Assembly (NCBI RefSeq): GCF_002099195.1
Contig: NZ_NBYX01000023.1
Location: forward strand, 27,455-91,454
Direction: 5' to 3'
DNA: 64,000 nt
Source: Burkholderia puraquae
GTDB lineage: Bacteria; Pseudomonadota; Gammaproteobacteria; Burkholderiales; Burkholderiaceae
Below are positions 1-8,402 of this stretch, piece after piece. The notes under the pieces were generated by a model. That model had not been told where the DNA came from, did no database searches, and saw only the letters and a program-made list of their open reading frames with translations. The position numbers were made by a program, and so were the translations under genes. Within the stretch, counting starts at the first letter, position 1; every line of letters begins with the position of its first letter.

Positions 1-588
1 GATCGCGTTCTCGCGGGCGACGCTGCCCGGCATGAACACCGCGATCGGCAGCGGCCGCTCTTCCCACACGCGCGGCCCGTTCGTCATCGCGGCCCACGCC
101 ATCGGCTCGTGGCGGATGAAGTCGCCGGACAGCCCCTTGATGCGCGTACCGCAGACGAGATCGACGGTGCCGTCCTTGATCAGCGGCGCGAGCGCGCTGC
201 TCGGCAGCCCCATCACCTGGATCTCGACCTTCGGGTAGGTCGCCGAGAATTTCTTCAGGACCGACGGCAGCAGCGACGACGCATAGTCGTCCGGCACGCC
301 GATCACGACCTTGCCGGTCACTTCCGGCCGCACCACGGCCGCCCACGCCTCGTCGCGCAGCGCCAGCATTCGTCTGGCGAATCCCAGCAGCACCTCGCCC
401 TCGCGTGTCAGCACGATGCTGCGCGGCTTGCGCACGAACAGCGGCCGCCCGATCGCGTCTTCCAGGCTCTTGATCTGCATGCTGACGGCCGACTGCGAGC
501 GGTTCACGGCCTCGGCGGCGCGCGTCATGTTGCCGGTCTCCGCGACGGCGACGACGGTGGCCAGCACGTCGTGATCGAGCATCTTCAT
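1..588 (-). CDS. LysR-family transcriptional regulator, C-terminus outside window
   Basis: Cytoplasmic DNA-binding regulator. The visible 196 residues begin MKMLDHDVLATVVAVAETG; residues 1-60 form the LysR winged helix-turn-helix (AAEAVNRSQSAVSMQIKSLE), followed by the linker and the first lobe of the periplasmic-binding-like effector domain (GKVVIGVPDDYASSLLP). The family is usually about 300 residues, so roughly a third is cut off by the left edge. The gene is divergent from the DUF3422 gene across about 160 bp, the usual layout for a LysR regulator and a target, but nothing here identifies a ligand. An alternative start two codons downstream (582) is possible. Confidence 0.9.
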   Translation of the reverse strand, partial: MKMLDHDVLATVVAVAETGNMTRAAEAVNRSQSAVSMQIKSLEDAIGRPLFVRKPRSIVLTREGEVLLGFARRMLALRDEAWAAVVRPEVTGKVVIGVPDDYASSLLPSVLKKFSATYPKVEIQVMGLPSSALAPLIKDGTVDLVCGTRIKGLSGDFIRHEPMAWAAMTNGPRVWEERPLPIAVFMPGSVARENAI

Positions 589-750
589 GGGTATCAGGAA
601 AACTGAACGTAACGATCAGCATTATGCGTTTTTATTGTTGCTGTGTGTCTGCCATAGTGCGATCACGCTGACGTTTCGCCCCGAGGGCGGCGCGGCGCCC
701 GGGCCGGTCGATCCGGCATGCAGCACTGAACAGGAAAGCGTGGTGTATCG

Positions 751-2070
751 ATGATGGACCATCCGTTGCGCGCCGCACTGGCCGCGGAATTGCATGCCCG
801 GCCGTTCCTGCGGCTCGCCGAAGCCGTGTCGCTCACGCATTACGCGATCTACGCGGACGGCCAGCCCGACATCCACGAAACGCTGCTGCACGCGCTGTGC
901 CGCGACACCGGCATCGCCGCGCCGCACGAAGGCGCGACACACTACGCGGTGCAGTCGCCGAGCGGCTGGCACCTGAAGTGGGAGCGCCATACCGAATTCT
1001 CGACCTTCACGTTCGTCGCGCCGCGCCGCGACACCGGCTATTTCGACGATCTCGCGATCGAAGGCATTCCGGCCGCGTGGTTCGCGCGGCTCGCCGGCAT
1101 CCGCTTCGTCGCGGTGCGCATGGAGCTGCTGACGGGCGCCGCCGCGCGGCTCGTGTGCGGCGACCTGCGCCGCTGGATCGACGGCCCCGCGCTCGTCGGC
1201 AGCAACGTGCTCGGCGGCGGCAAGGTGTTCTGCGACTGGCATGTGCGCGACGACGGCTTCATGCGCTTTCTCGTCGTCGACGAGGATTTCCGCGAGGAGC
1301 AGGGCGGCCGGCTGCTTCAGCGCCTGTATGAAATCGAAACGTACCGGATGATGGCGCTGCTGGCGTTGCCCGTCGCGCGCCGGATGAGCCGCGAGCTCGA
1401 CGAGATCCACGCGGCGCTGCACGCACTGATGCAGCGGATGGATGCGAGCGGTACGGACGGCGACGACACGGCGCTGCTCGTCAAGCTCACGCATCTCGCG
1501 GTGCGGGTCGAATCGCTGTCGGGATCGGGCGCGCGCTTCAGCGCGTCGCGGGCGTACGAAAAGCTCGTGCTGGCGCGCATCCACGAGCTGCGCGAGGAGC
1601 GCATCGAAGGGATGCCGACGATCGCCGAATTCATGGAGCGCCGCTTCGCGCCGGCGATGGAAACCTGCCGCAGCGTATGGGCGCGCCACGAGCAGATCGC
1701 CGCGCGGATCGCGCGGGCGGTCGACCTGCTGCGTACGCGCGTGAACCTCGCGCAGGAAAAGGACGTGACGCGCCTGCTGGCGGGCATGGAGCGCACCGCA
1801 CGCAATCAGCTTCACTTGCAGCACGCGGTCGAAGGGCTGTCGGTGGCGGCCATTTCGTACTACGTGCTGTCGCTCGCGACGGCGGCGTTCAAGGCGCTGC
1901 ACGTGATGAACCTGCCGGTCGATCCCGAGCTGGCGGAAGGCCTGCTGATCGCGCCGGTCGTGTTCGCGGTGATTCACATCACGCGGCGCACGCGCGCGCA
2001 GCTCGCGCGATCGGAGGCCGCGCACGACGGTGTGGCCGTGCACGCGGCAGCGTTGAAGCAAGTCGGTTAG
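751..2070 (+). CDS. DUF3422 family membrane protein
   Basis: A 439-residue protein starting MMDHPLRAALAAELHARPF, recognised as the DUF3422 family, common in proteobacteria and without an established function. The N-terminal 330 residues are soluble and partly helical. Two hydrophobic segments near residues 365-385 and 400-417 close the protein (CorA-like topology), suggesting an inner-membrane anchor at the C-terminus. A weak purine-rich ribosome site (caggaaag) precedes the tandem ATG codons at 751 and 754, so either could be used. A 67-residue ORF follows 34 nt later on the same strand and may be co-transcribed. Confidence 0.85.
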   Translation: MMDHPLRAALAAELHARPFLRLAEAVSLTHYAIYADGQPDIHETLLHALCRDTGIAAPHEGATHYAVQSPSGWHLKWERHTEFSTFTFVAPRRDTGYFDDLAIEGIPAAWFARLAGIRFVAVRMELLTGAAARLVCGDLRRWIDGPALVGSNVLGGGKVFCDWHVRDDGFMRFLVVDEDFREEQGGRLLQRLYEIETYRMMALLALPVARRMSRELDEIHAALHALMQRMDASGTDGDDTALLVKLTHLAVRVESLSGSGARFSASRAYEKLVLARIHELREERIEGMPTIAEFMERRFAPAMETCRSVWARHEQIAARIARAVDLLRTRVNLAQEKDVTRLLAGMERTARNQLHLQHAVEGLSVAAISYYVLSLATAAFKALHVMNLPVDPELAEGLLIAPVVFAVIHITRRTRAQLARSEAAHDGVAVHAAALKQVG

Positions 2071-2104
2071 ACCATCAAAAGCATAATCAAGGAAAGGAGT
2101 GGAG

Positions 2105-2308
2105 ATGACTTTTTCGCAGAATCAAGCGGGGTTTTACAGCGGTTTCGATGCGGCGTTCGACGAGCCGGCATCGGACGATGCCGGTGTGCAGGAAGCGGCG
2201 CGCGTGACGTCGTATCAGGCCGTTCTGCAGGAACCGATGACGTCGCTCGTCGGGAATACGCTCGATCGGCCGGATGTCGCTGCAGTGGCGATTCTCGGGT
2301 ACAACTGA
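2105..2308 (+). CDS. small hypothetical protein, 67 aa
   Basis: I do not recognise this protein. The ATG at 2105 lies 5 nt after a strong aaaggag ribosome site (2093-2099); an in-frame GTG at 2099 overlaps that site and is unlikely. The product is acidic in its first half (FDAAFDEPASDDAG), has no cysteine, no signal peptide and no membrane segment, and ends in a mildly hydrophobic tail (VAAVAILGYN). It follows the DUF3422 gene by 34 nt and is followed by a hairpin, so it is probably the last gene of that transcript. Confidence 0.6.
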   Translation: MTFSQNQAGFYSGFDAAFDEPASDDAGVQEAARVTSYQAVLQEPMTSLVGNTLDRPDVAAVAILGYN

Positions 2309-2317
2309 CGCGATTTC

Positions 2318-2338
2318 TTGCCCCGATCCCCGGGGCAA
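2318..2338 (+). terminator. hairpin after the small ORF
   Basis: Perfect 8-bp inverted repeat TTGCCCCG / CGGGGCAA with a 5-nt loop, 9 nt after the stop codon of the 67-residue ORF. No T-tract follows, so it is either a weak intrinsic terminator or a 3'-end stabiliser. Confidence 0.45.
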
Positions 2339-2347
2339 TCCCGGCGT

Positions 2348-2889
2348 TCATCGCCCGGCCGTCCTGGGGCGTGCCGGGCGTGGTTCCCCTTCCTTTTTCC
2401 CTTTCCCCGCCTGCTGCGCCAACGCCAGCTCGACGAACGCACGCGCGGCCGCGCTCCGGTACGCGCCCTTGCGCTGCAGCAGCACGGCGGTGCGCCGCAG
2501 GCCGGCCTTGCGTTTACCGGCGAGCGCATGCCGGCGGTTCACGACGAGCGCGAGCGTTTCGACCAGCAGCGTTTGCGCTTCGATATCCGCCGTCTGCACT
2601 TCGTCGAACGCAATGCCGACATCGAGCTCGTCGTCGACGAGCAGCGCCTCGATGCGTTCCTGCGACATCTCGCGTACCGACAGCGACACGTCCGGACAAC
2701 GCCCGTGAAACGCCTCGACGAGCGGCCCGACGAGATAGCTCGTGAAAGTCGGCGTGACCGCGATCCGCAGCGAGCCGCGGCTGAGGTCCTGCACGTCGTG
2801 AATCGCGCGCCGGCCTTCCGCGAGATCGTGCAGCGCCTGCCGCGCATAGCGGAAATACACGTCGCCGGCGTCGGTCAGCCGCGTCACGC
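2348..2889 (-). pseudogene. cynR: cynR remnant (cyanate-operon LysR regulator, doubly truncated)
   Basis: The reading frame matches the CynR effector domain ([65 protein letters not shown]). Two parts are missing. The N-terminal helix-turn-helix (about 60 residues) is gone: the frame opens at the TDAG motif that normally follows it. The frame also jumps from HALAG straight to RRTAVLLQRKG near 2505-2520, skipping about 75 residues that CynR proteins carry there. Without a DNA-binding domain it cannot act as a regulator. The broken upstream end touches a cynS remnant on the opposite strand at about 2889/2890. Family comparison is from memory of E. coli CynR. Confidence 0.85.
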
Positions 2890-2958
2890 GATCCCGAAGG
2901 CGGTTCGCGCGCGGTGATCACGCTCGACGGCAAGTATCTGCCGACCAAGCCGTTCTGA
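2890..2958 (+). pseudogene. cynS: cynS remnant (last 22 codons of cyanate hydratase)
   Basis: Twenty-two sense codons plus a TGA read [20 protein letters not shown] followed by P and F. This is almost identical to the extreme C-terminus of E. coli cyanase (CynS), which decomposes cyanate with bicarbonate to ammonia and carbon dioxide. Everything upstream (the start, the decamer-forming N-terminal domain and active-site residues) is absent, and the fragment abuts truncated cynR. In an intact cyn locus cynR is divergent from cynT-cynS, so one deletion from inside cynR to the tail of cynS explains the join. Confidence 0.85.
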
Positions 2959-3315
2959 TGCCGGTGCGGCGCCGCGGCAGCGGTGCCGCGCAGGTTCCCG
3001 CCCGACGTGCATCGGCCGCCGGCCGGTGCACGGTCCCGCGATTTCGCTTTCCGTTTCGGCGAGTCGAAGCGGATGACGGTGTGGCCGGGCTTCTCGCTGA
3101 AGCGGTACGCGGCGCCGCATCGCCGACATGAAGGCGGCGTTCGCGGTGGCGTGAAGGCAGGCATGGTCGCGAGCGACGTGCGGCCGGTCGATACGTGACA
3201 AAGGAAGTGGCGGGCGCGCCAATTCGCTATGCCGGGTGACGCGCTATAGTCGAACGATGCCCGCCCCGGGTGTTGCATGCCCGGTGGCATCTCTCTTCTC
3301 GATCGAATCCGCCTC
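2959..3315. other. gap without a recognisable gene
   Basis: About 357 bp between the cynS tail and the next gene. Short open frames exist on both strands, but none resembles a known family or has a ribosome site. It probably holds the original sequence downstream of cynS and the promoter of the acetyltransferase gene. Confidence 0.5.
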
Positions 3316-3750
3316 ATGACAACGCAACCCGACGTTTTGTTTCAGCTCACCGACACCGAGCAGCCGGCCGCACACGACTTCATCAGCCGCAAGCTCGGCG
3401 AATTCAATCATGCGATGACGGGGCGCGCCGACGCGGCGACGCTCGACGTGTACGTCACCGATCCCGCGACCGGCGAGATCGTGGGCGGCCTCACGGGGCG
3501 CACGTCGCTCGGCCTCTTCTTCATCGACCTGTTCTACCTGCCCGAATCGCTGCGCGGCGGCGGATTCGGCAGCCGGCTGCTGCACGAGGCCGAAGCCGAA
3601 GCGAAACGACGCGGATGCGCGCGTGCGGTGCTCTACACGATCTCGTTCCAGGCACCGGATTTCTACCGGAAGCAGGGTTACGAAGCGTTCGGCGAAGTGC
3701 CGTGCGAGCCGGCAGGCACGTCACGCGTGTTCATGGTCAAGGTGCTTTGA
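3316..3750 (+). CDS. GNAT family N-acetyltransferase
   Basis: Predicted cytoplasmic acetyl-CoA-dependent N-acetyltransferase of 144 residues. The GNAT fold shows as the strand preceding motif A (LGLFFIDLFYLPESLRGGG), the acetyl-CoA phosphate-binding loop RGGGFGSRLL, and the C-terminal motif B region (ISFQAPDFYRKQGYEAFGEV). The substrate cannot be read from sequence. The ATG at 3316 gives a normal family N-terminus; an in-frame ATG at 3277 adds 13 unremarkable residues, and neither has a clear ribosome site. It stands alone, and a strong hairpin separates it from the convergent PLP-enzyme gene. Confidence 0.85.
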   Translation: MTTQPDVLFQLTDTEQPAAHDFISRKLGEFNHAMTGRADAATLDVYVTDPATGEIVGGLTGRTSLGLFFIDLFYLPESLRGGGFGSRLLHEAEAEAKRRGCARAVLYTISFQAPDFYRKQGYEAFGEVPCEPAGTSRVFMVKVL

Positions 3751-3858
3751 ACCGGTTCAGCCGGCTCGCGTCGCGCGGCAAGCACGATGCCGCAGCGCGA
3801 ACACCGGCATCCGGGCGCGGGCTGCGTCGCTGAATGCCCGCTCCGCGCCGGCGGGAAC

Positions 3859-3884
3859 CGCCCCGTGCGAACCCGCACGGGGCG
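3859..3884. terminator. bidirectional hairpin between convergent genes
   Basis: Perfect 11-bp stem CGCCCCGTGCG / CGCACGGGGCG with a 4-nt loop (aacc), between the ends of the acetyltransferase (+) and PLP-enzyme (-) genes. The T-runs on either side are poor, so termination strength is uncertain, but the position fits a shared terminator. Confidence 0.65.
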
Positions 3885-3897
3885 CATTCCATTCGCG

Positions 3898-5181
3898 TCA
3901 GCAATGCTCCAGCGCGTAGGACAGGTCGGCGATCAGGTCGTCCGGATGTTCGAGCCCGACCGACACGCGAATCAATCCTTCCGACACGCCCGCCGCTGCA
4001 CGCGCATCGGCCGGCACGCCCGAGTGCGTCGTCGACGCCGGATGGCAGATCAGCGACTCCGTGCCGCCGAGACTGACCGCAGACTTGAAGAGCGTCAGGT
4101 GGTTGATGAATCTGAACGCCTGCTCGCGGCCGCCATCGAGGATGAACGCGAACGTCGAGCCGGGCCCGCTGCACTGGCGCTGGTAGACGGCCTGGTAGGC
4201 CGGATCGTCGATGAGCTCGGGGTGCAGCACGCGCACCGGCCGATGCGGATTGGCGGCGAGCCAGCGGGCGACGGCGCTGCCGCTGCGCGCGGCCTGCTGC
4301 ATGCGCAGCACGAGCGTTTCCATCGAGCGCGTGATCATCCACGACGAATGCGGGTCGAGCTGCGAGCCGAGCGTGCTGCGGATCGAGCGGATCTTCGTGA
4401 TCAGGTCGCGGCTGCCCGTGACGCCGCCGGCGACGAGGTCGCTATGGCCACCAATGTATTTCGTCAGCGAGTACACGCTCAGGTCGATGCCTTGCCGCGA
4501 CGGCTTCTGGTACAGCGGCCCGAGCAGCGTGTTGTCGCAGACCGACAGCGGGCGATAGCCGTGGCGTGCCTCGAATGCATCGATCTCGCTGCGCAGCCCG
4601 TCGAGATCGAACAGCGCGTTGGTCGGGTTGGCGGGCGTCTCGATGTAGCACATCCGCACGTTGCCCTTTTGCGCGGCCGCGTCGAGCGCGGCACGGATCG
4701 CGCGGGTGGACAGCCCGTCGGCGATCACTTCGGAGCGGATGCCCCACTCGGGCAGGAACTTCGAGATCAGCGTTTCGGTGCCGCCATACAGCGGCACGGA
4801 CTGGACGACGCAGTCGCCCGGCCGCAGGAACGTCAGCAGGATCGCCGCGATCGCGGACATGCCGCTCGACGTCACGACGGCGGCTTCTGAATCGTCGAGC
4901 AGCGCGAGTCGATCCTCGACGATCTCCAGGTTCGGGTGATTGAAGCGGCTGTAGACGAGGCCCGCACTTTCGCCTTCGGGCGAAGGCTTGCGCCCGGCCA
5001 CGACGTCGAAGAATTCGGCGCCGTCTTCGGCCGTGCGGAACGCGAACGTCGACGTGAGGAACACGGGCGGCTTCACCGATCCTTCCGACAGGAACGGATC
5101 GTAACCGTACGACATCATCTGGGTTTCGGGATGGAGTTCCCGGTCTGCAATCTTGCGCTTGTGATAGTTGCGATAGGCCAT
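3898..5181 (-). CDS. Cystathionine gamma-synthase / methionine gamma-lyase family PLP enzyme
   Basis: A 427-residue fold-type I PLP enzyme of the Cys/Met metabolism family. Visible marks are the substrate loop VYSRFNHPN (77-85), the phosphate-binding SSGMSAIAA (105-113), the PLP-nitrogen aspartate in VCDNT (D216) and the Schiff-base lysine in SLTKYIGGHSD (K241). Such enzymes carry out gamma- or beta-elimination or replacement on sulfur amino acids. Sequence alone does not separate cystathionine gamma-synthase from methionine gamma-lyase. The extended N-terminus (about 35 residues before the core) fits a subgroup often called 'cystathionine gamma-synthase family protein'. A LysR gene lies 145 bp upstream on the same strand and may regulate it. 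Confidence 0.88.
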   Translation of the reverse strand: MAYRNYHKRKIADRELHPETQMMSYGYDPFLSEGSVKPPVFLTSTFAFRTAEDGAEFFDVVAGRKPSPEGESAGLVYSRFNHPNLEIVEDRLALLDDSEAAVVTSSGMSAIAAILLTFLRPGDCVVQSVPLYGGTETLISKFLPEWGIRSEVIADGLSTRAIRAALDAAAQKGNVRMCYIETPANPTNALFDLDGLRSEIDAFEARHGYRPLSVCDNTLLGPLYQKPSRQGIDLSVYSLTKYIGGHSDLVAGGVTGSRDLITKIRSIRSTLGSQLDPHSSWMITRSMETLVLRMQQAARSGSAVARWLAANPHRPVRVLHPELIDDPAYQAVYQRQCSGPGSTFAFILDGGREQAFRFINHLTLFKSAVSLGGTESLICHPASTTHSGVPADARAAAGVSEGLIRVSVGLEHPDDLIADLSYALEHC

Positions 5182-5326
5182 GCAGTGCTCCGTGCGGGGG
5201 GGTGAGGAACGGCCGTTGCAGCGGCGGCATGACGCGCGCGGCGCCGGGTAGGCACCGGCCGTCGCGACCGCGTGTGGCGATACTACCCCGACGGCGCCGC
5301 TTCGTGACGCCCCCCTGGCACTATCG

Positions 5327-6217
5327 TCAGGGTGTTGCCTGTTCGACGATCATGTCGTACAGCGCACGGGCGGCCGGCGACAGTTGCGCGCTCTTGCGCG
5401 TGACGAGCACGAGCGTGCGCGACACGGCCGGCTCGACGAGCTCGATCGTGCGGATCATCGGATACGCGTTCTTCTGGAGGGCGAGCTTCGGTACCACGGC
5501 TGCACCGAGCCCTTCGGCGACGAGCCCGAGCGCCGTCGAGCTGCGCTGTACCTCGTAGAACGAATGCAGCGACACGCCGCTCGTCTTCAGCGCACCGTCG
5601 AGCAGCCCGCGATTGCCGCTCACTTCGCCGGCGAAGATCAGCGGATGCGGCTGCAGTGCCGCCCAGCGAATGCGCCGCCGCTTCGCGAGCGGATGATCGT
5701 CGCGGCACACCAGCACGTACGGATCGCTCGTCAGCGGCAGGTTGACCAGTTCGGGATGCTGGTCGCCGGCGATGCCGATGCCGAACTCGGCCTCGCGATG
5801 CAGCACGGCCTGCAGTACCGACGCCGAGGCGTGATCGAGGATCTTCACGCGATCGTGCGGCCGGTGCGCGGAGAACGCGCGCAGGATGCGGGGCAGGTAT
5901 TGCACGCCGACCGTCGGCACGCACGCGATCGTGACGTCGCCGCGCTGGCTCAGGCCGGTTTCGCGAATTTCGGTGAGCGCGTCGGACAGCTCGTTCAGCA
6001 GCCGGCGCGCTTGCGGCAGGAAGCGCCGGCCGATTTCGGTGAGCGTGGTGCGGCGCGTGGTGCGCTCGACGAGCGCGACGCCGAGAAAGGTTTCGAGCTT
6101 GCGCAGCCGCTGCGTAATGGCCGTCTGCGTGACGTGCAGCGTTTCCGCCGCCTGCCGGAAGCTGCCGCCGTCGGCAATTGCGACGAAGGCCTGGACACCG
6201 AGCGTATCGATTTTCAT
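5327..6217 (-). CDS. LysR-family transcriptional regulator
   Basis: Complete 296-residue LysR regulator: winged helix-turn-helix at residues 1-62 (FRQAAETLHVTQTAITQRLR), linker helix, then a two-lobed effector-binding domain (GDVTIACVPTVGVQYLPRIL, LGLVAEGLGAAVVPKLAL). The length is normal for the family. It is transcribed toward the PLP-enzyme gene and is divergent from tam across 137 bp, so either could be a target. The ligand is unknown. Confidence 0.92.
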   Translation of the reverse strand: MKIDTLGVQAFVAIADGGSFRQAAETLHVTQTAITQRLRKLETFLGVALVERTTRRTTLTEIGRRFLPQARRLLNELSDALTEIRETGLSQRGDVTIACVPTVGVQYLPRILRAFSAHRPHDRVKILDHASASVLQAVLHREAEFGIGIAGDQHPELVNLPLTSDPYVLVCRDDHPLAKRRRIRWAALQPHPLIFAGEVSGNRGLLDGALKTSGVSLHSFYEVQRSSTALGLVAEGLGAAVVPKLALQKNAYPMIRTIELVEPAVSRTLVLVTRKSAQLSPAARALYDMIVEQATP

Positions 6218-6354
6218 CAGAGATTTGAATCAATCACGATATTAAATTCATTTTACTGAACTCCGTGACGATCGCAGAATGCGTTGCATCGACGGCCGGC
6301 GGCATCCCGCGCGCGCAGAGCGCGAGGCCGTCCACGCCGACCAGGAGAAACGAC

Positions 6355-7140
6355 ATGACGACCCCACTCGATCGATACGCCGCCCAGTACGTGCAATTCG
6401 AGGACGAGCGCACGCGGCCGATCCGCGATCTGCTGGCCGCCGTGCCGAACACACCGATCCATACCGCGATCGACATCGGCTGCGGGCCCGGCAATTCGAC
6501 GGAGGCGCTGATCGCGCGTGCGCCGGATGCAACGGTCCACGGGATCGATGCGTCGGCGGACATGATCGACGCCGCGCGCAAGCGCCTGCCGGACCTGCGT
6601 TTCGATGTCGTGGATATTTCCGCATGGGACGATCCCGGCGGCTATGACCTGATTCTTGCGAACGCGGTGCTGCAATGGGTGCCCGCGCACGACACGCTGT
6701 TTCCGGCACTCGTCGGCCGGCTCGCGCCGGGCGGGCATCTTGCCGTGCAGATGCCCGACAACCTCGACGAGCCCGCGCACCGGCTGATGCGCGAGGTCGC
6801 GGCGGCCGGGCCGTGGGCGGGCAAGCTGAAGGGGGCGGCGCGCACCGAGCGGTTCGACGCGCGTGACTACCACGCGCTGCTGTCGCCGCTGTGCTCGCGC
6901 GTGGACGTATGGCGCACGACTTACTACCACCCGTTGCGCGGCGGTGCCGACGCAGTTGTGGAATGGTTCAAGGGCAGCGCGCTGCGGCCCTTCCTCGCGG
7001 CGCTCGACGACGGCGAGCGCGCGGCGTTTCTCGCGCGGTATCGCGATGCGCTCGCGGGCCCGGACGGCTATCCGGCGCTCGACGACGGCAGCGTGCTGCT
7101 GCCGTTTCCGCGCCTGTTCATCGTGGCGACGCGGAGGTGA
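6355..7140 (+). CDS. tam: Trans-aconitate 2-methyltransferase
   Basis: A 261-residue SAM-dependent class I methyltransferase. The SAM-binding motif IDIGCGPGNSTEAL lies near residues 38-51, the acidic ribose-binding position in VHGIDAS near 62, and post-I motifs DLILANAVLQWVPAH follow. The N-terminus (YAAQYVQFEDERTRPIRDLL) and C-terminus (LLPFPRLFIVA) are typical of Tam, which methylates trans-aconitate and thereby relieves inhibition of aconitase by this spontaneous by-product. The ATG at 6355 follows the ribosome site aggaga by 7 nt. It is a single gene, divergent from a LysR regulator. Confidence 0.88.
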   Translation: MTTPLDRYAAQYVQFEDERTRPIRDLLAAVPNTPIHTAIDIGCGPGNSTEALIARAPDATVHGIDASADMIDAARKRLPDLRFDVVDISAWDDPGGYDLILANAVLQWVPAHDTLFPALVGRLAPGGHLAVQMPDNLDEPAHRLMREVAAAGPWAGKLKGAARTERFDARDYHALLSPLCSRVDVWRTTYYHPLRGGADAVVEWFKGSALRPFLAALDDGERAAFLARYRDALAGPDGYPALDDGSVLLPFPRLFIVATRR

Positions 7141-7185
7141 TGCCGCGATGACGTGATGACGCGGCAATGACGTGCGGGCGGTGCG

Positions 7186-7776
7186 TCAGCGCACCGGCTG
7201 CATCGATTCCGGGTCGACCGTGCGGATCCGTGCGGTCTGCCCGTCGCGCAGGTCCTTGTACCAGAACAGCGCCACCTCACCGTCGTTCTCGTCGTCCGCA
7301 TACAGCAGGCGATCGTGTCCGCCCAGCACGAAACCCGAGCGGGCATACGTGCTGCACGCAGCGACATTGTTCGACTGCGTTTCCAGCCGCATGAAGCCGA
7401 ACCCGTGGCTGCGCGCCCAGGATTCGGCGGCCGCCAGCAGCAACTGCCCGATGCCTTGCCGCCGGCAGTGGCGGTCGACGGCCAGCTCCGCGATCTCGGC
7501 CATCCCGTTCCAGCTCTGGCCGATTGCCGCGAACCCGGCGAGCCGGCCGCCGGCCGTCGCGCGAAAGAGCGCCGTCTTGCCGGTCGCTTCGTCCGCCCAG
7601 CCTGCCGGATCGAAGCCGTAGTGCTTGCGGCGCGCCGGCAGCGCGCGGAGATCGAGCAAGTCCTGATACGGCGCGTTCAATTCCCAGGCGATGTCGAACG
7701 AGAAGTCGCATCGGTCCAGTTCGTCGGCGGGCAGCCCGCTCGCCTGTTCGATGCTGATGTGCTCGGTTCGGTCCAT
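7186..7776 (-). CDS. GNAT acetyltransferase, streptothricin-acetyltransferase-like
   Basis: Predicted 196-residue acetyl-CoA-dependent N-acetyltransferase. Motif A is clear (EIAELAVDRHCRRQGIGQLL), followed by the motif B helix (RLETQSNNVAACSTYARSGF). The motif A loop RRQGIG and the segment LETQSNNVAAC resemble the SatA/Sat (streptothricin) group, but that group name is often applied to GNATs with other substrates, so the drug specificity is only a suggestion. The start at 7776 was chosen because the GNAT homology begins just after MDRTEHISIEQ and upstream in-frame sequence is arginine-rich shadow. Confidence 0.82.
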   Translation of the reverse strand: MDRTEHISIEQASGLPADELDRCDFSFDIAWELNAPYQDLLDLRALPARRKHYGFDPAGWADEATGKTALFRATAGGRLAGFAAIGQSWNGMAEIAELAVDRHCRRQGIGQLLLAAAESWARSHGFGFMRLETQSNNVAACSTYARSGFVLGGHDRLLYADDENDGEVALFWYKDLRDGQTARIRTVDPESMQPVR

Positions 7777-8402
7777 GTGTCGGTGTCCTGTCTTCTGCGG
7801 GATGGCGTGGTGGTGTCCGTGATGCGATCGACGGCGTCGTGATGCGCGCCGCATCGCGCTTGTTCTTGCTTCGATTTTCTGCGCCCGCACAATTCGCCGC
7901 GCACGAGACCGGCACGGACTGGCGGCTTCCATGGCGGTGGAGCGCGGGCAAGCGATGAACCGGATGGCGACGCAAACGTGTGCGGGGTTCGCGCGCCGCC
8001 TGCGGTGCTCGTTCAATCGCCTGATTATGCTGGATTTCGGCGTTGGCCCGTGCCGGCTCGTTGCGATGCTGGCCGCCGTGCGTCGTGTATCCGATCCGGG
8101 AGACCGTCGGCCGCCTGTGGATGACAGACGACAGGAACCCGAATAATTGCTTACTGGTATGTGACCACTCGATATATTCAGGAAAACATATTGAGGGTCG
8201 TGGCATCGTCAGGTGCCACGTCGTTCATCTGCGCCTCGAAATCCAGATCGCGTACCCGACGCGGCCGTTCGGCGCGTTCTACGGGAAGCTGCCCGTACAG
8301 CGCGTGGCGCGCGGCTGGAAAAACGTTCGGGTGCAACGTGGCACGTCGCGCCCGAATGCGTGTCGGCCCCGTGCGGGCGGCCGACACGGTCCGGCCATGC
8401 CG
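7777..8402. other. intergenic region, no gene recognised
   Basis: About 626 bp between the acetyltransferase start and the phospholipase C stop. No frame resembles a known protein. It holds a 7-bp inverted repeat CGTGGCA / TGCCACG (8199-8220) in a locally AT-richer stretch and, nearer the phospholipase gene, a strong hairpin listed separately. The acetyltransferase promoter must lie at its left end. Confidence 0.55.
8360..8387 (-). terminator. hairpin downstream of phospholipase C
   Basis: Perfect 9-bp stem GTGTCGGCC / GGCCGACAC with a 10-nt loop, 15 nt beyond the phospholipase stop codon in its direction of transcription. No U-tract follows. It is a likely 3' end for the minus-strand choline-related transcript. 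Confidence 0.55.

Noticed and set aside
2105..2308. The 67-residue ORF as a RiPP (lasso or lanthipeptide) precursor
   Set aside because: It has no Cys, no typical leader/core boundary, and no maturase, cyclase or exporter gene nearby.
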